Made by a program: the position numbers and the translations under genes
Shown: positions 24,317 to 25,581 of the stretch, one piece after another
How positions within the stretch are numbered: the first letter of the stretch is position 1
How the letters are laid out: the number at the start of each line of letters is the position of its first letter
From: an uncultured Saprospiraceae bacterium
Lineage (GTDB): Bacteria; Bacteroidota; Bacteroidia; Chitinophagales; Saprospiraceae
Direction of reading: 5' to 3'
DNA: 25,581 bases
Assembly (NCBI GenBank): GCA_937967535.1
Contig: CALCMV010000232.1
Coordinates: forward strand, 1-25,581
Notes under the pieces: generated by a model
Database searches by the model: none
What the model was told of the DNA's origin: nothing
The model's input: only the letters and a program-made list of their open reading frames with translations

Positions 24317-25324
24317 ATGCTGAATTATAGTCCTTTGAGGGAATTAGTGGCGATAGATTCGCCTTCGGGTTTTACGGATAAAGCCTGTCAATACATCTTC
24401 GATTATCTGACCGGCTTGGGGTATGCACCGCAATTTACGAATAAACGAGCCGTCAAATGTGCCTTGGGTGCATCGCCCAAATTGAGTATCACTTCGCATG
24501 TAGATACGCTTGGGGGGATTGTTTCGTCTGTGACGAAAGAAGGGCAGATTCGCCTTTCCAAAGTGGGCGGACCTTCGCTGAATAGTTATGAGGGCGGGCA
24601 TTGTCGCATCTACACGCTGGACGAGCGCGTATATACGGGTTCGTTGCTGCTCGACAATCCTTCGGTGCATACCAATCGGGAGGAACGCACTGCTCAACGC
24701 ACTTTGTACAATATGCACATTCGCATTGATGAACTGGTCGAAAGCCGGGAAGATGTGGCTACACTGGGCATCCGAAATGGCGATTTTATTTGTTTTGAAA
24801 CCTATTATCAGGACTTGGCTTCGGGCTTTATCAAGTCGCGTTTTATGGATAATAAGGCGGGCTGTTTTGTGATGTTTGAGATTGCGCGGAGGCTCAAGGA
24901 GGCAGGGCGGGAAGTACCCCTTGAGTTGTATTTTACGAATTATGAAGAGGTCGGGCATGGTGGTTCGAGTGGACATTCGGACACGATTGAAGAGTTGCTT
25001 GTGATTGATATGGGCGTGGTCGGCAAAGACCACGAAGGGCGCGAAACGGCTTGCTCTATTTGCGCCAAAGATGCTTCGGGTCCTTATGATTATCAATTCA
25101 GAAAAAAATTGGTGCAATTAGCCCAAAAAAATAATATTCCTTTTGTGCAGGATGTGTACCCTTTTTATCGCTCCGACGGCTCGGCTGCCTTGCGTGCCGG
25201 GCGCGATTTTCGAGTGGCAGTGGTCGGTCCGGGCGTGTCGGCTTCGCATGGTATGGAACGTACTCATAAACAAGGGATTGAAGCGACAATTGATTTGTGT
25301 ATGGCGTATGTTTTTGATGGGTGA
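24317..25324 (+). CDS. M42-family metallo-aminopeptidase
   Basis: A 335-residue cytoplasmic co-catalytic metallopeptidase of the M42 (glutamyl aminopeptidase / PepA-TET) family, which removes N-terminal residues from peptides and forms large oligomers. The metal ligands and catalytic residues are present: H61 and D63 (ITSHVDT), D178 (FMDNKAG), E210-E211 (YEEVGHGG), D231 (VIDMG) and H311 (SASHGMERTH). The length is normal. I choose the ATG at 24317 (MLNYSPLRELVAIDSPSG), which matches the usual start of the family. The in-frame ATG at 24278 would add 13 residues (MNHNPPLIINHYK) coded by the heptamer array. Substrate specificity cannot be read from sequence. Confidence 0.93.
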   Translation: MLNYSPLRELVAIDSPSGFTDKACQYIFDYLTGLGYAPQFTNKRAVKCALGASPKLSITSHVDTLGGIVSSVTKEGQIRLSKVGGPSLNSYEGGHCRIYTLDERVYTGSLLLDNPSVHTNREERTAQRTLYNMHIRIDELVESREDVATLGIRNGDFICFETYYQDLASGFIKSRFMDNKAGCFVMFEIARRLKEAGREVPLELYFTNYEEVGHGGSSGHSDTIEELLVIDMGVVGKDHEGRETACSICAKDASGPYDYQFRKKLVQLAQKNNIPFVQDVYPFYRSDGSAALRAGRDFRVAVVGPGVSASHGMERTHKQGIEATIDLCMAYVFDG

Positions 25325-25392
25325 ATGTTTTTAATTTTAATCTAAACTAAATCTTAATATTTGTAGCGTAGATGTTGGGGAAGGGGATGTGT

Positions 25393-25581
25393 TTAAGTGG
25401 GTTTTTGTTGCTTATTAATTTCACATATCTTGGTATATGGCGACGATGATTCCTCAATTACATCAACACAATCCTCTTTCATAATTGCATAATCAGCGGG
25501 AACTTCCTCCGAAACCGTCAAATGATTCAAGTCATAAGCTGCCGACAGATTATCGACATATTTGAAGATGTCATTGCCCCT
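25393..25581 (-). CDS. 3' end of an unknown minus-strand gene, truncated by the window edge
   Basis: The minus strand is open from the window edge to a TAA at 25395-25393, coding 62 residues beginning RGNDIFKYVDNLSAAYDLNH and ending KICEINKQQKPT. The composition is protein-like (acidic, few rare residues) and less AT-rich than the spacer that follows. It would be convergent with the M42 gene. I do not recognise the fragment; its start lies beyond the window. Confidence 0.55.
   Translation of the reverse strand, partial: RGNDIFKYVDNLSAAYDLNHLTVSEEVPADYAIMKEDCVDVIEESSSPYTKICEINKQQKPT

Noticed and set aside
24344..25117. 257-residue antisense ORF opposite the M42 peptidase
   Set aside because: Shadow of a gene with all metal ligands in place; composition is Arg/His/Ile-rich and untypical of protein.
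1..25581. tRNA or rRNA genes
   Set aside because: No cloverleaf with a GTTCRA-type T-loop and CCA-end, and no rRNA core sequence was seen on either strand.

Overview
The window looks like a chromosomal piece of a gliding-type Bacteroidota, most likely a Saprospiria-like lineage (inference from gene content; no marker gene is present). Three large secreted proteins carry Bacteroidota-style modules: a gliding-associated CHU_C / type IX secretion type B tail, a type A Por-secretion tail, and a dockerin-like C-terminal module. Coding DNA has moderate GC, the intergenic DNA is very AT-rich, and Shine-Dalgarno sequences are mostly absent, as usual in this phylum.

Layout. Positions 2-6430 hold the 3' part of a giant adhesin-like gene made of about 20 copies of a ~97-residue Ig/cadherin-like repeat, ended by a strong terminator. 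A 1.57-kb non-coding stretch (6431-7996) follows and is packed with consecutive imperfect inverted repeats. Positions 7997-14599 encode a second giant surface protein: signal peptide, three CUB-like domains, an anchor-L-like domain, a Calx-beta-like region, about 13 SprB repeats and a CHU_C tail. Next come a 3-oxoacid CoA-transferase subunit A gene, a convergent PD-(D/E)xK protein with an HsdR N-terminal-like fold, a peptidoglycan amidase with three SH3b domains, a lipoprotein, and a voltage-gated cation channel (the last four on the minus strand). From 19.5 kb there are a small secreted protein, a glycine-rich DUF937/YidB-like protein, a minus-strand unknown, a secreted PA-domain protein with a type A tail, an M42 metallopeptidase, and the 3' end of an unknown minus-strand gene at the right edge.

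Working together. The two giant proteins and the PA-domain protein fit export and surface display by type IX secretion, with adhesion or gliding as the likely role. The amidase, channel, CoA-transferase and M42 peptidase look like unrelated housekeeping or accessory genes, each its own transcription unit; no multi-gene defence or biosynthetic system is evident.

The most unusual feature is non-coding. Gene junctions between 14.6 and 17.2 kb, and also at 21.3 and 24.3 kb, coincide with short-unit (6-, 7- or 8-bp) tandem arrays or large palindromes. Several arrays are paired as fold-backs, and several directly supply the stop codon of one gene or the start codon of the next. Together with the inverted-repeat cluster at 6.5-7.6 kb, this suggests a family of boundary elements that shapes gene ends in this genome.
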